A stretch of 43,577 nucleotides of DNA from an uncultured Mycoplasmatota bacterium (GTDB lineage Bacteria > Bacillota_I > Bacilli_A > RF39 > UBA660), in contig CAMBYP010000006.1 in assembly GCA_945872435.1 (NCBI GenBank), positions 1-43,577 of the forward strand, in the 5' to 3' direction. A program made the translations under genes and the position numbers. The notes under the pieces are model-generated. The model was not told where the DNA came from. It saw only the letters and a program-made list of their open reading frames with translations, and ran no database searches. Shown piece after piece: positions 17,346 through 26,861 of this stretch (the first letter of the stretch is position 1; each line of letters starts with the position of its first letter).

Positions 17346-19889
17346 CTACTTCTTTTTTTCTAACTCTTTTAATTCAAATAATGTTGTTAATGCTTCCATA
17401 GGAGTCATATTTAATGGTTCAATTTCTTTTAAACGTTTTGAAATTTCACTTTCTTGTTCTGTTTCAAATTCTAATGGTAATGTTTCTTGAATCACTCTCG
17501 TTGTTTTTTTATCATTTCCTTCATATAATTTTAAAATTTCACTAGCACGATGAATGAGGGTTTCTGGTAGATCTGCTAATTTTGCAACGTGTATTCCATA
17601 ACTTTTATCTACACTGCCTTCTTTAATCTTATGTAAAAATACTAAGTTACCATCTTCTTCATAAGCACTAACATGAATGTTTTTTAATTTTGGTAAAGTA
17701 GTTTCTAAATCAGTTAATTCATGATAATGAGTAGAAAATAATGTTTTAGCATGAATATGATTATGAATATATTCAATAATTGCTTGTGCAAGCGCCATAC
17801 CATCATATGTAGCAGTTCCTCTACCCAATTCATCAAATAAAATTAAACTTTTAGAAGTAGCATTACTAATCGCATGATTTGCTTCTTTCATTTCTACCAT
17901 AAATGTACTTTCTCCACTTACCAAATCATCACTCGCACCAATTCTAGTATATATTGCATCAAAGATTGGTAATATCGCTTTACTAGCAGGGACAAAACAA
18001 CCCATTTGAGCCATAATTACAGTAATAGCTAATTCTCTCATATAAGTAGATTTACCAGCCATATTAGGCCCTGTTATTAATTCTATATCCGTATTTTCAT
18101 CCATAACAATATCATTTGAAACAAATTCACCATCTAATACTTTTTCAACTACTGGATGACGATTATCACGTATTTCAACATACCTTTTATCCGTAATCAC
18201 TGGCCTTACATAATGATTCTCCTCTGTTACAGTTGCAAAAGCCTGTAATACATCTACATCACTAATCACACGAGCAATTTCTTGTAATCGAGGAATATAC
18301 TCTTTTACTTTATCTCTGATTTCAGTAAACAACTGATACTCTAGTTCAATAATTTCTTCTTCTGCATTTAATATCATAGCTTCTTTTTCTTTTAAAATTG
18401 GGCTAATATAACGTTCACAATTAGTAAGCGTTTGTTTTCGTTCATAACCATATTCATCTTTTACAAGACTTACTTGTCCTTTGGAAACTTCTATATAATA
18501 ACCAAACACACGATTATAACCAACTTTTAAATTTTTAATGCCCGTTCGTTCTCTTTCTTCCATCTCAAAACGAGCAACAAAATCTTTTCCACCTTTTCTC
18601 AGTTCTTTTAATTCGTCCAATTTACTAGAATAACCTTCTTTAATTAAATAACCTTCACGAACCGTCATTGGTGGATTTTCATAAATTGCTTTTTCTAGAA
18701 CTTGATATAATTCAGGAAGTGTTTCAATTGTCTCATTGTAATTCAAATCAGCTAATAAATCTTTAATTACTGGTAATACTGCCAAAGAAGTTTTTAGTTG
18801 CAATAAATCTCTTGCATTTGCACTACCAAATGCAATTCTACCACTGAGACGTTCTAAATCATATACTTCATACAAATTATGGCTTAAATCTTCTTTTTGA
18901 ATAAATTTTTCAAGCATAGTATCAATCATATTATAGCGTCTATTAATTTCTTCTTTATCAATTAAAGGATTTTCTATAAAATGTTTTAAACGACGTGATC
19001 CCATAGCTGTTTTTGTACGATCTAATAACCAAATTAAAGAATTATTTCTTTGATGTAAACGCAACGTCTCTGTTAACTCTAAATTTCTCTTTGTATGAAT
19101 ATCCATTCGTAAATATTTCTTTAATTCTCTTATCTGTACTCTTTGAAGATGTGAAAGACTACGTTTTTGTGTATCCGTCACATAAGTAAGTAAATGTTTT
19201 ACTGTCTCAATATAACGTGGATCAGACAAATCTTGATATAATTTTTCATATTCCACATAAGTTTCAATTGTGTCATAAATACTTACTGTAATATGAAATT
19301 GTGTTTGAAGCATATGAATTAATTTAGTATCTACTTTACTAGTAACAACTACTTCTTTTAGACCCAAACTAACAATTTCTCCAACGACTTTAGCAAGTTG
19401 ATGTTCTACTAAATAAACAAAAATTGCACCTGTAGTAATATCAGCATAACTAATTCCATAAGCATGCCCAAAATCAATGACATTTCCAATATAATTATTT
19501 TCTTTTTCATCTAGATTTTCAGTATCAATTACAGTTCCTGAAGTAATGACTTGAACAATTCCTCGCTTCACAATTCCTTTAGCAGATTTAGGATCTTCTA
19601 ACTGTTCACAAATTCCTACTTTATAACCTTTTTCAATTAGTTTTTCAATATAAATATTTGCTGCATGATGAGGAATTCCACACATTGGTATTCGTTCATC
19701 TAATCCGGCATTTTTACCTGTTAAAGTAAGTTCTAACTCGCGCGATACTAATTCTGCATCTTCAAAAAACATTTCATAAAAGTCTCCTAAACGAAAAAAT
19801 AAAATCAAATCACGATTTTGCTCTTTTAGTTCTATATATTGTTGCATCATTGGAGTTACTTTATTTTTATCTACTTCACACAACTTCAT
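17346..19889 (-). CDS. mutS: DNA mismatch repair protein MutS
   Basis: TPMMQQYIELKEQNRDLILFFRLGDFYEMF mismatch-binding motif; TGPNMAGKSTYMRE Walker A; FDELGRGTATYDGMALAQAI. Confidence 0.99.
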   Translation of the reverse strand: MKLCEVDKNKVTPMMQQYIELKEQNRDLILFFRLGDFYEMFFEDAELVSRELELTLTGKNAGLDERIPMCGIPHHAANIYIEKLIEKGYKVGICEQLEDPKSAKGIVKRGIVQVITSGTVIDTENLDEKENNYIGNVIDFGHAYGISYADITTGAIFVYLVEHQLAKVVGEIVSLGLKEVVVTSKVDTKLIHMLQTQFHITVSIYDTIETYVEYEKLYQDLSDPRYIETVKHLLTYVTDTQKRSLSHLQRVQIRELKKYLRMDIHTKRNLELTETLRLHQRNNSLIWLLDRTKTAMGSRRLKHFIENPLIDKEEINRRYNMIDTMLEKFIQKEDLSHNLYEVYDLERLSGRIAFGSANARDLLQLKTSLAVLPVIKDLLADLNYNETIETLPELYQVLEKAIYENPPMTVREGYLIKEGYSSKLDELKELRKGGKDFVARFEMEERERTGIKNLKVGYNRVFGYYIEVSKGQVSLVKDEYGYERKQTLTNCERYISPILKEKEAMILNAEEEIIELEYQLFTEIRDKVKEYIPRLQEIARVISDVDVLQAFATVTEENHYVRPVITDKRYVEIRDNRHPVVEKVLDGEFVSNDIVMDENTDIELITGPNMAGKSTYMRELAITVIMAQMGCFVPASKAILPIFDAIYTRIGASDDLVSGESTFMVEMKEANHAISNATSKSLILFDELGRGTATYDGMALAQAIIEYIHNHIHAKTLFSTHYHELTDLETTLPKLKNIHVSAYEEDGNLVFLHKIKEGSVDKSYGIHVAKLADLPETLIHRASEILKLYEGNDKKTTRVIQETLPLEFETEQESEISKRLKEIEPLNMTPMEALTTLFELKELEKKK

Positions 19890-19925
19890 ACTTCATCACC
19901 ACTTACTTATTTTAACATAAAAAAT

Positions 19926-19966
19926 AGAAAAAAGCCCATATTTCCACAGCTTTTTTCTATTTTTGT
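19926..19966 (-). terminator. Terminator of the ylbL-like gene
   Basis: TAGAAAAAAGC...GCTTTTTTCTA inverted repeat. Confidence 0.7.
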
Positions 19967-20967
19967 TTTTCTAAATATTTGATTGCATCATCAAAAGTTT
20001 TAACTTTTACAATTTTTATTTTATAATTTCTTTCTTCTTTTAATTTTTTAGCATCCTGGTAATTTTCACCTTCAGGAACAAAAAATATATCAGCTTTTGC
20101 TTTCTCTGCTCCCATTAACTTATAATGAATACCACCAATGCTTCCTATATTCCCATTTGTATCAATTGTCCCTGTGCCTACGATTTTTAATCCATTTGTC
20201 AAATCTTTATCAGTAAGTGATTGATAGATTGTAAGTGCTGTCATAAAACCTGCTGATGGTCCTGATTCACTTTTTTTAAAAGTAATTTCTATTTCAGGTT
20301 TTGTTTCTATTTCTCTTAAAAAAGATACAATTACACCTAACAGCTTTTTGCCATCTTGTTTTTGAACTGTCACGGGTACCGTCAAATGTTTATTATTACG
20401 TTTTACTTCCATTTGAATCGTATCACCAACATTTTTTTGGTTTACAATTTTCGTTAAATCATCTTTTGAAGTTAGAACTTTTCCATCTGCTTTTAAAAGT
20501 TCATCACCTACTTTCAGTTTCCAATCAATATTAGGATCAAGATAAGTAATATACATCATTTCTTTTTTTATTTTTACCTCTTTACCTGATTTACGATATG
20601 CAAGCAAAATAGCTTCTTGATTTGCTTCTTCTAGCATCAAATGATTTCTTAAATAAGTTGCTTCTTGATTTTCATTGATATCTTTTGTTTCTATTTTTTG
20701 TAAATCCCAATCAGGTATGATATAAGAAAGAATTGCTGTAATAAGACATCCACGATATTCAGATACATAAGCCAAGTTATAAGTTCCTTTTGTATTTATT
20801 TTTTCATCAATTTCAATTTTTTCTGAAATATCCATAATGCCACCTGGTGCTTCTACAACATAAGGAATTGGAAACATTAAAATTGCATAAATTACAAAAA
20901 AAAGAATTAATTCTAAATAATAATGACGTAAAAATTTTTTTATTTGTTCATATAATTTACTAAGCAT
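19957..20967 (-). CDS. YlbL/SepM-like PDZ and Lon-type (S16) membrane protease
   Basis: N-terminal TM, PDZ region, SGPSAGFMTALTIYQSL catalytic serine motif, GTGTIDTNGNIGSIGGIHYKLMGAEKAKADIFFVP. Confidence 0.92.
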   Translation of the reverse strand: MLSKLYEQIKKFLRHYYLELILFFVIYAILMFPIPYVVEAPGGIMDISEKIEIDEKINTKGTYNLAYVSEYRGCLITAILSYIIPDWDLQKIETKDINENQEATYLRNHLMLEEANQEAILLAYRKSGKEVKIKKEMMYITYLDPNIDWKLKVGDELLKADGKVLTSKDDLTKIVNQKNVGDTIQMEVKRNNKHLTVPVTVQKQDGKKLLGVIVSFLREIETKPEIEITFKKSESGPSAGFMTALTIYQSLTDKDLTNGLKIVGTGTIDTNGNIGSIGGIHYKLMGAEKAKADIFFVPEGENYQDAKKLKEERNYKIKIVKVKTFDDAIKYLEKQK

Positions 20968-21008
20968 AATCTCCTCCTTAATAAGGGTATGAAAGAAAGG
21001 ATAAAAAC

Positions 21009-21983
21009 ATGTTTCAAAAAGTCATAAGTATGAGTATCATTACATTGTTATTAAGTATTGCTGTTTTCATATTAACGCAATCACAAGCAGTGATGTCTTC
21101 TGTTATTTTCTCATTTCAAATTTGGAAAAATAATATTTTTCCATCATTATTTCCTTTCTTCTTACTTTCTGAACTACTCATTCAATATGGTTTTGTTGAA
21201 TTTTTAGGAGAACTTTTAAAACCTTTGATGAACCGAGTATTCCGTATTTCAAATCATACTGCTTTTATTTTTGTTATGAGTATTATATCAGGATTTCCAT
21301 CAAATGCCAAATATACAAAAGCATTATTAGAAGAAAAAAAGATTAATGATCAAGAAGCAACTAAAATACTACTTTTTACGCATTTTTCAAATCCTGTATT
21401 TATTTTAGGTGCAGTTTCTATTTCTTTTTTAGGAAACAAAGAAATAGGAGGACTTATTTTAATTTGTCACTATTTGACAAATATTATTTTAGGTATTTTA
21501 TTTAGAAATTATCATCCAAGCCCTAAGACAAATTGCCATGTTTCTATTTTAAAAGCAATTCACCATTTAAATCAAAAAAGAATAAGTCAAAAAGAAAGTT
21601 TCCCAGTTATTTTTACTAATGCTTTGAATCATACAATTCAAACGTTGCTTTTTATTTTAGGTGTTACAACTTCTTTCTTAATTATTACCACTCTTTTAAA
21701 TCAGCAATTGCACCTTCCACCATTACAGCAAAGTATCTTGAATGGTTTTTTTGAAATGACTCAAGGATTAAAGTATATCAGTATGTTAAATATTCCATTA
21801 AAAATGAAAGGCGTTTTAACAGTCATGATTTTGTCATTTGGAGGATTTAGTGTACATATGCAACTAATTGGATTATTAAGTAAAACCAAAATAAAATATT
21901 TTCCTTATTTAACAGCACGTATTTTGCATGCCACAATTGGATCAATCATGTTTTTTTATTTATTTGAATTATGGATGCCCTAA
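21009..21983 (+). CDS. ylbJ: Sporulation integral membrane protein YlbJ-like
   Basis: IFPSLFPFFLLSELLIQYG, SIISGFPSNAKYTKALLEEKKI, HFSNPVFILGAV; divergent from ylbL homologue. Confidence 0.9.
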   Translation: MFQKVISMSIITLLLSIAVFILTQSQAVMSSVIFSFQIWKNNIFPSLFPFFLLSELLIQYGFVEFLGELLKPLMNRVFRISNHTAFIFVMSIISGFPSNAKYTKALLEEKKINDQEATKILLFTHFSNPVFILGAVSISFLGNKEIGGLILICHYLTNIILGILFRNYHPSPKTNCHVSILKAIHHLNQKRISQKESFPVIFTNALNHTIQTLLFILGVTTSFLIITTLLNQQLHLPPLQQSILNGFFEMTQGLKYISMLNIPLKMKGVLTVMILSFGGFSVHMQLIGLLSKTKIKYFPYLTARILHATIGSIMFFYLFELWMP

Positions 21984-21989
21984 TGAACA

Positions 21990-22376
21990 TTAGTTATTAA
22001 ATCTTAAAAGATAACCATCGGGATCTTGTATTAAAAATTCTTTATCCTCATATATGGTATCATTTGCCTGATATTTGTTTACCATAAATTCTTTGAAAAA
22101 AATTACATTTTTTTGTTTTAAAATCATATAAAATTGATCAATATTAGAAACACTCATACTGATATTAATGCCTCGCCCAAATGGATATTCTAATTTTCCA
22201 GTATTCCAATGCTGATTAATTTGTTCAATCATAATTTGATTATTTTCTAATTGTAAAAAAGCAAAATAATCATCTTTTCTTTCATATACAACATGAAAAC
22301 CAAGTAATTGATAAAATTTTTTGCTTTTTTCAAAATCCGTCACGCTTAGTTCTGGAATTAAACTATTATATTTCAT
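21990..22376 (-). CDS. VOC-family (glyoxalase/bleomycin-resistance fold) protein
   Basis: NSLIPELSVTDFEKSKKFYQLLGF..., QDPDGYLLRF typical VOC half-motifs. Confidence 0.85.
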   Translation of the reverse strand: MKYNSLIPELSVTDFEKSKKFYQLLGFHVVYERKDDYFAFLQLENNQIMIEQINQHWNTGKLEYPFGRGINISMSVSNIDQFYMILKQKNVIFFKEFMVNKYQANDTIYEDKEFLIQDPDGYLLRFNN

Positions 22377-22406
22377 ATACTGTTTTTCTCCTTCACTTAA
22401 AATAGT

Positions 22407-22436
22407 AAAAAGGTATTAAATTTAATACCTTTTTTG
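22407..22436 (-). terminator. Terminator downstream of the Gly-rich prepilin gene
   Basis: AAAAAGGTATTAAA/TTTAATACCTTTTT inverted repeat. Confidence 0.75.
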
Positions 22437-22438
22437 TT

Positions 22439-24031
22439 TTAATTTTGAATACTGATTAAAGTAATTCTAGCATATCCATTGCCTTCATTTCCTAAGGTTT
22501 CAACACCTGTTCTTGCATTTGGCATAAGATGACCACCATCAATCATTTTCCCATTAGTAAAAACTTTGCCTGAAAAATGATTAGGGCTTCCACTTGCCGC
22601 ACCACTACTATTTACCGAATTACAACCCGTATAACCAGATATAAAGGATGATCCTCCACCAGCACCAGCATGCCATGCAGATCCACCACCGCCGTAGTAG
22701 CCTCCGCCGCCACCAGCACCAACATGGCTCGTATCACCAGGACCAACTCCCCCAGTTCCACCAATTCCAAATTTACCTGCTGATCCAGAAGTAGCACTGC
22801 TTCCAATTCTTCCTCCAGCTGTTTGTGTACCACCATAACCAACATAATCACCGGTTATTACTGACATATGAGCTGAACCAGTTCCACCTGTTAAAGTGCC
22901 ACCTACTCCACCTTGGGCATTTTCGGCATTAGAAGTAACTCCGCCACCACCAGCAGCGACCATAATACGATTCTTTAATCCTGTTACATCATTCCATGCT
23001 CCACCAGATAAGCGAACATCTGTCGCTCCTCCACCTTTTTTATTAGAAACAGAAGAAGATCCTCCACCATTAAAAGTAGAATTTTCCTGACCAACATAAA
23101 CATATAATTTTTCACCTTTATTTAATACAATATTCCCAGAAGTATAGGCTCCATTACCACCGCCTTCGGCATCTCCACTACCGCCTTCGGCACCCCATAA
23201 TTCAATTTGATAAGTTCCCTTATAAGGTGCTTGAAAAACTTGTGCGGAATTAACATAATCAAAATCATATGTTTTTTGTTTTACTGTTACATTTCTAGTT
23301 CTAGTATAAGTTTTACCGCTATAAGTAACTTTATAAGTCAAAGTATAAGTCCCCTCTGATTTACCAACAGTTCCTGAAACAGTAACACCATCTGTTCTTT
23401 GTGTTGAACTAGAATCTAACCAAAAATAACCCGGCTCTTGATATGGAGTATCAGTAGAAATCACCATATTTTGAGAACCTTTCAAATATAAAATATTATC
23501 TGAAGCATTACCAAAAACTAAATCATTAAAAGAGGTTTCATAACTATTATATTGATAAACAATATTAATTCCGTAATCTCCTTTCACTAATTTATGAGTA
23601 ATTGGTATTTTAATTTTAATGATAGAGTCATTTTTAATACCTCCACCTGTTGTAATTACTTGCTCATTCGATACATCGATCATTCCAAAATAACTACCTT
23701 CTAATAACTTTAAGGCAAAAATACCATATCTAAAATAATGATTTGTAGTATCTAAAGTCAATCTTTTTGTTGTCGCATCATCATAAAAGAAATCTAAACA
23801 ATTTTTACCACAATTTGTAGCTAAAACTAATTTTTTATTTTCTAAATCATCTTCTAATTCTCGAACCATTAATGCTTGTTTTTGTAAAAGTTCTGTTTTT
23901 AATCTAGAATCTACTGCTAAATTTTTTAAAGAATAAAGTAAATTAAATAGAAAATAGGCAACAATCATCGCTAGTGCGAAAGAAACCACTAACTCAACAA
24001 CCGTAAACCCTTTATTATTCTGTTTCAACAT
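22439..24031 (-). CDS. Prepilin-type N-terminal cleavage/methylation protein with Ig-like (DUF5011-like) module and C-terminal ALK-type glycine-rich domain
   Basis: MLKQNNKGFTVVELVVSFALAMIVAYFLF class III signal; VTVSGTVGKSEGTYTLTYKVTYSGKTYTRTRNVTVK; GTYQIELWGAEGGSG...GEKLYVYVGQENSTFNGGG...GGGATDVRL...RIMVAAGGGG...YGGTQTAGG...FGIGGTGG...GGGGGYYGGGGS. ATG preceded by GGAGG. Confidence 0.88.
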   Translation of the reverse strand: MLKQNNKGFTVVELVVSFALAMIVAYFLFNLLYSLKNLAVDSRLKTELLQKQALMVRELEDDLENKKLVLATNCGKNCLDFFYDDATTKRLTLDTTNHYFRYGIFALKLLEGSYFGMIDVSNEQVITTGGGIKNDSIIKIKIPITHKLVKGDYGINIVYQYNSYETSFNDLVFGNASDNILYLKGSQNMVISTDTPYQEPGYFWLDSSSTQRTDGVTVSGTVGKSEGTYTLTYKVTYSGKTYTRTRNVTVKQKTYDFDYVNSAQVFQAPYKGTYQIELWGAEGGSGDAEGGGNGAYTSGNIVLNKGEKLYVYVGQENSTFNGGGSSSVSNKKGGGATDVRLSGGAWNDVTGLKNRIMVAAGGGGVTSNAENAQGGVGGTLTGGTGSAHMSVITGDYVGYGGTQTAGGRIGSSATSGSAGKFGIGGTGGVGPGDTSHVGAGGGGGYYGGGGSAWHAGAGGGSSFISGYTGCNSVNSSGAASGSPNHFSGKVFTNGKMIDGGHLMPNARTGVETLGNEGNGYARITLISIQN

Positions 24032-24032
24032 A

Positions 24033-24596
24033 TTATATGCCTCCAAATCCAGTAACTTTTATTGATGCATAAGTACCATCTTTAAATTCTACTATCAGTC
24101 GATAACGATTGACATCTTTATCATATTTTATTTTTTTGATATAATCTCTAGTTTCACGATTAATATCAGTACCATTTTTAGAGTTATTCATATATGTAGT
24201 ACTATCTAAATAATGTAATAAAAAAGATAAATCTTCAAATGTAAAATAAACATGTTCAATATTTAAAATATCTTTTAAACGAGCACAATAATTTGGCTCA
24301 TCTAATAATTGTCCTGGACAAGTAGAAAGATCTAAATAATATTTTTTTTCACATCCTGATTGTCCTTCACATTCTTTTTTTAATGCATCAACAAGTGTAG
24401 CATAACTAGCCTCTTTAATATAAGTTGAAAAATTACTAGCTGCATACATTCCTGTAACAGTATTATATTTAAAACTATCATCAAATCCTTTTTTTATGGA
24501 ACGAAATTGAACAAATAGAAAAACCAGTGTCGTTAGAATAAACACTGATACTAATAACGTTTCTACCAAAATAAACCCCTTATTATTTTTTTGCAT
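24033..24596 (-). CDS. Minor prepilin (type IV pilin/pseudopilin-like)
   Basis: MQKNNKGFILVETLLVSVFILTTLVFLF class III signal peptide (G|F, E at mature +5). Confidence 0.85.
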   Translation of the reverse strand: MQKNNKGFILVETLLVSVFILTTLVFLFVQFRSIKKGFDDSFKYNTVTGMYAASNFSTYIKEASYATLVDALKKECEGQSGCEKKYYLDLSTCPGQLLDEPNYCARLKDILNIEHVYFTFEDLSFLLHYLDSTTYMNNSKNGTDINRETRDYIKKIKYDKDVNRYRLIVEFKDGTYASIKVTGFGGI

Positions 24597-24707
24597 AACA
24601 TAGCTCCTTTATTATTGTTATTTTTCTATTTCTATTATATAATATATTTAGGCTAAATGCTAGTCATTGAAATAAAAAAAGAATTGAAAAGAAATGAGGT
24701 TGACAAA

Positions 24708-26051
24708 ATGATACGTGTTTTTGATTTTCATAAAATGCCTATTGTTGATGTAGTAAATGAAATTTTATATGATTCAGCAAAAAGGGGTGCTTCTGATATA
24801 CACTTCGATCCCCGTAGCAATCACATGATTATTCGAATTCGTATTGACGGTTCACTAGAAGATTATGCAGATGTTCCACAAGACGTTGAGAAGAACTTAA
24901 CAACACGTGTAAAAATTATTGCTTCTATGAATATTACAGAATCTAGATTACCACAAGATGGAGCCATTAAAATAAAAATACGTGATTTAAATCTTGATTT
25001 GCGTGTGTCTAGTCTTCCTACAAACCATGGAGAAAAAGTTGTTATTCGTATTTTAGACTACAGCCGTAGTTTTAATGGATTAGAAGCTCTAGACTTTAGT
25101 GAAATAAATTATAAAAAAGTATTAGAAATGGTAAAAAGACCAAATGGAATTATTCTTGTAACCGGAGCTACTGGCAGTGGTAAATCAACTACATTATATT
25201 CTATCTTACAACGTTTGAATCAGCCAGATACAAATATTATTACTGTAGAAGATCCAGTAGAAATGGAAATTGAAGGAATTAACCAAGTACAAGTAAATTC
25301 AGAAATTGGGCTTACATTTGCTTCTGCATTGCGTTCTATTTTACGTCAAGACCCAAACATTATTATGATTGGGGAAATTCGTGATACGGAAACAGCACAA
25401 ATCGCAGTTCGTGCTTCTATCACAGGACATTTAGTATTATCGACTATTCACACCAATAACTCTTTAAATACTATTGAACGTCTAACAGATATGGGTGTAG
25501 AAAAATATTTACTTGCTTCTTCTTTGGAAGGAATCATATCTCAAAAATTAGCACGTCGTCTTTGCCCCAAATGTAAGAAGGAAAGACCTGCAAATGATTA
25601 TGAAAAAGAATTAATGAAAAAAACACTTGGTGTTGATATTGAAAAAACTTGGACAACCGTTGGATGTGATGAATGCCAAGGCGGTTATAAAGGACGTACA
25701 GCAATTCATGAAGTATTATTGATTAACCAAGAAATTCGTGATGCAATCAGTAATGGAATGAGAAAAGAAGATTTAAGAAAACTAGTTTATACTGGTACTA
25801 GCACATTACTTCAAGATGGATTAGAAAAAGCATTAAAGGGTGATACTACAATTGAAGAAATTTTAAAACTAATTGAACTTGATGTAGATGATATTAAAGA
25901 AGAAGGAGATCTTAACATTAAAGACTCTTTAGAGGAAATCAAAATTGCTAATGAAAGTAAAAAATCAAATCAATTAAATGAATTAAAAGAAAAAATTATT
26001 ATCAATAATTCTAAAGATAAACAAGAAATCGATGCAGAACCACTCTTTTAA
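24708..26051 (+). CDS. PilB/GspE/ComGA-family secretion ATPase
   Basis: LVTGATGSGKSTTLYSIL Walker A, GEIRDTETAQIAVRASITGHLVLSTIHTN, tetracysteine CPKC...CDEC. Start set at MIRVFDFHK. Confidence 0.93.
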   Translation: MIRVFDFHKMPIVDVVNEILYDSAKRGASDIHFDPRSNHMIIRIRIDGSLEDYADVPQDVEKNLTTRVKIIASMNITESRLPQDGAIKIKIRDLNLDLRVSSLPTNHGEKVVIRILDYSRSFNGLEALDFSEINYKKVLEMVKRPNGIILVTGATGSGKSTTLYSILQRLNQPDTNIITVEDPVEMEIEGINQVQVNSEIGLTFASALRSILRQDPNIIMIGEIRDTETAQIAVRASITGHLVLSTIHTNNSLNTIERLTDMGVEKYLLASSLEGIISQKLARRLCPKCKKERPANDYEKELMKKTLGVDIEKTWTTVGCDECQGGYKGRTAIHEVLLINQEIRDAISNGMRKEDLRKLVYTGTSTLLQDGLEKALKGDTTIEEILKLIELDVDDIKEEGDLNIKDSLEEIKIANESKKSNQLNELKEKIIINNSKDKQEIDAEPLF

Positions 26052-26056
26052 TTAAT

Positions 26057-26086
26057 AAAAAAAAGGAAGATTTCTTCCTTTTTTTA
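26057..26086. terminator. Bidirectional terminator between pilB-like and prepilin peptidase genes
   Basis: AAAAAGGAAGA-TT-TCTTCCTTTTT. Confidence 0.8.
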
Positions 26087-26848
26087 ATACATAATTAACA
26101 TATTTATCAATTGATCCCATGGAATATTTAAAAATAATAAAATAGCTGCACCTAAACATAAATAAGGGCCAAATGGAATAATATGTGTTTTCTTATACTG
26201 AAATAAAATTGATATTGGTAATCCAATAAGAGAACCCACAAAGATTGATAAAACTGCCATTGGGAATCCTAAAACAACTCCAAAGAAGAATAATAGTTTA
26301 ATATCTCCTCCACCCATAGATTCTTTTTTAAATAAATAATCACCAAATAACTTAATACCCCACATAAAGAAAAATGCACCAATGCCTTGTATGAAATGAG
26401 AAACAGCATAGCCAATCCCATAGGCTGGAATCTGTAATAACATAATACAGATTGTTCCAATTACTAACAATTCATCTGGAATAATCATATCTTCAATATC
26501 ACTAGATACAATCATAACTAAAAAAGAAATAAAGCAAATAGCGATTACAAATTGCCAACTCCATCCAAATATTATAAAACAAAGTGAAAAGCAAATACCC
26601 GTAATAAATTCACTAATTGGGTAATAAGGTGACAATTTTTTATGACACCATTTACACTTCCCTTTTTGTAATAAATAAGACAAAATTGGGATCAATTCTA
26701 AAGCTCCCAATTTATGCTTACAATAAGTACAATGACTACTTGGATATACAATAGACTCATTATGAGCAAGTCTAGAACCTACTACATTGAAAAATGAGCC
26801 AAAAATTGTTCCAAATATAAATAAACAAATAATATAATACCATTCCAT
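26084..26848 (-). CDS. Prepilin peptidase / N-methyltransferase (A24 family)
   Basis: GTIFGSFFNVVGSRLA, CTYCKHKL...CKWCHKKLSPYYPISEF, DIEDMIIPDELL, GGGDIKLLFFFG aspartyl motifs. Confidence 0.95.
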   Translation of the reverse strand: MEWYYIICLFIFGTIFGSFFNVVGSRLAHNESIVYPSSHCTYCKHKLGALELIPILSYLLQKGKCKWCHKKLSPYYPISEFITGICFSLCFIIFGWSWQFVIAICFISFLVMIVSSDIEDMIIPDELLVIGTICIMLLQIPAYGIGYAVSHFIQGIGAFFFMWGIKLFGDYLFKKESMGGGDIKLLFFFGVVLGFPMAVLSIFVGSLIGLPISILFQYKKTHIIPFGPYLCLGAAILLFLNIPWDQLINMLIMY

Positions 26849-26861
26849 ACTATCAACTCTT

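Noticed and set aside
20301-20534. 77-aa plus-strand ORF in the ylbL-like gene
   Set aside because: Antisense shadow; no supporting signals.
22612-22851. Minus-strand ORF MIMLVMVVHKQLEEELEAV...
   Set aside because: Alternate frame of the Gly-rich prepilin; created by GGN repeat codons.
22896-23090. Plus-strand Pro-rich ORF MPPTPPWAFSALEV...
   Set aside because: Antisense shadow of the Gly-rich coding region (GGN to NCC).
26269-26460. 63-aa minus-strand ORF in prepilin peptidase
   Set aside because: Alternate frame of a confidently assigned gene.
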